NCBI GenBank assembly: GCA_001464755.1
Contig: LNDR01000379.1
Span: 1-32,923 of the forward strand
From: Rhizobiales bacterium Ga0077524
GTDB lineage: Bacteria > Pseudomonadota > Alphaproteobacteria > Rhizobiales > Hyphomicrobiaceae
Length of the DNA: 32,923 nt
Direction of reading: 5' to 3'
In this document: in pieces, positions 32,923-32,923 of the stretch
Layout of the letters: each line of letters begins with the position of its first letter
Position numbering within the stretch: the stretch's first letter is position 1
Translations under genes and position numbers: made by a program
Notes under the pieces: model-generated
What the model was told of the DNA's origin: nothing
Database searches by the model: none
What the model saw: only the letters and a program-made list of their open reading frames with translations

Positions 32923-32923
32923 C

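Overview
The window reads as a chromosomal piece of a high-GC alphaproteobacterium, most likely in the order Hyphomicrobiales (Rhizobiales). The evidence is the complete NepR / EcfG / PhyR general stress response set, HWE-type histidine kinases, exact EcfG promoters (GGAAC-N17-GTT), and an aa3 cytochrome oxidase cluster in the alphaproteobacterial order ctaD-ctaB-coxF-ctaG-ctaE. The genus cannot be fixed from sequence reading alone. No phage, insertion sequence, CRISPR array, rRNA or tRNA was seen.

Region 1 (1-10.6 kb) is a general stress response island. nepR-ecfG (6408-7228), phyR (7461-8276) and a three-PAS HWE kinase with a C-terminal receiver (8405-10582) form the control core. Around them are envelope and stress genes: two PRC-barrel proteins (one broken by a deletion), a CHASE-domain HWE kinase, an AI-2E family membrane protein, a 57-residue DUF1328 protein, a DUF883 protein and a small membrane protein. 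Seven exact GGAAC-N17-GTT promoters lie here. Each is correctly oriented ahead of a gene, including nepR-ecfG and phyR, so the island looks like a self-amplifying regulator placed next to part of its own regulon. The PRC-barrel and AI-2E genes are read leftward from such promoters; the others rightward.

Region 2 (10.6-26.7 kb) starts with a DUF2254 membrane protein and then holds a dense catabolic block in several divergent units: class III aminotransferase; SDR plus PuuE-like deacetylase; M20 carbamoylase/amidohydrolase; GMC oxidoreductase; a 536-residue protein I do not recognise plus an SDR; a leftward four-gene unit (enoyl-CoA hydratase, carboxymuconolactone-decarboxylase-like, SnoaL-like, unknown exported protein); and a rightward acyl-CoA ligase plus quinone-oxidoreductase-like protein. 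The mix suggests breakdown of a nitrogen-containing or cyclic compound through oxidation, amide or ureide hydrolysis, CoA activation and beta-oxidation-like steps. The substrate cannot be read from the sequence.

Region 3 (26.7-29.0 kb) is a gene-poor stretch. It has an AT-rich island with a palindrome and a 12-bp direct repeat, an orphan leftward terminator that may end a small RNA, a small exported protein, and a 3-hydroxyisobutyryl-CoA hydrolase-like gene split by a small frame-shifting deletion.

Region 4 (29.0-32.9 kb) is the leftward cytochrome c oxidase operon: ctaD (cut by the window edge), ctaB, coxF, ctaG and ctaE, ending in a hairpin.
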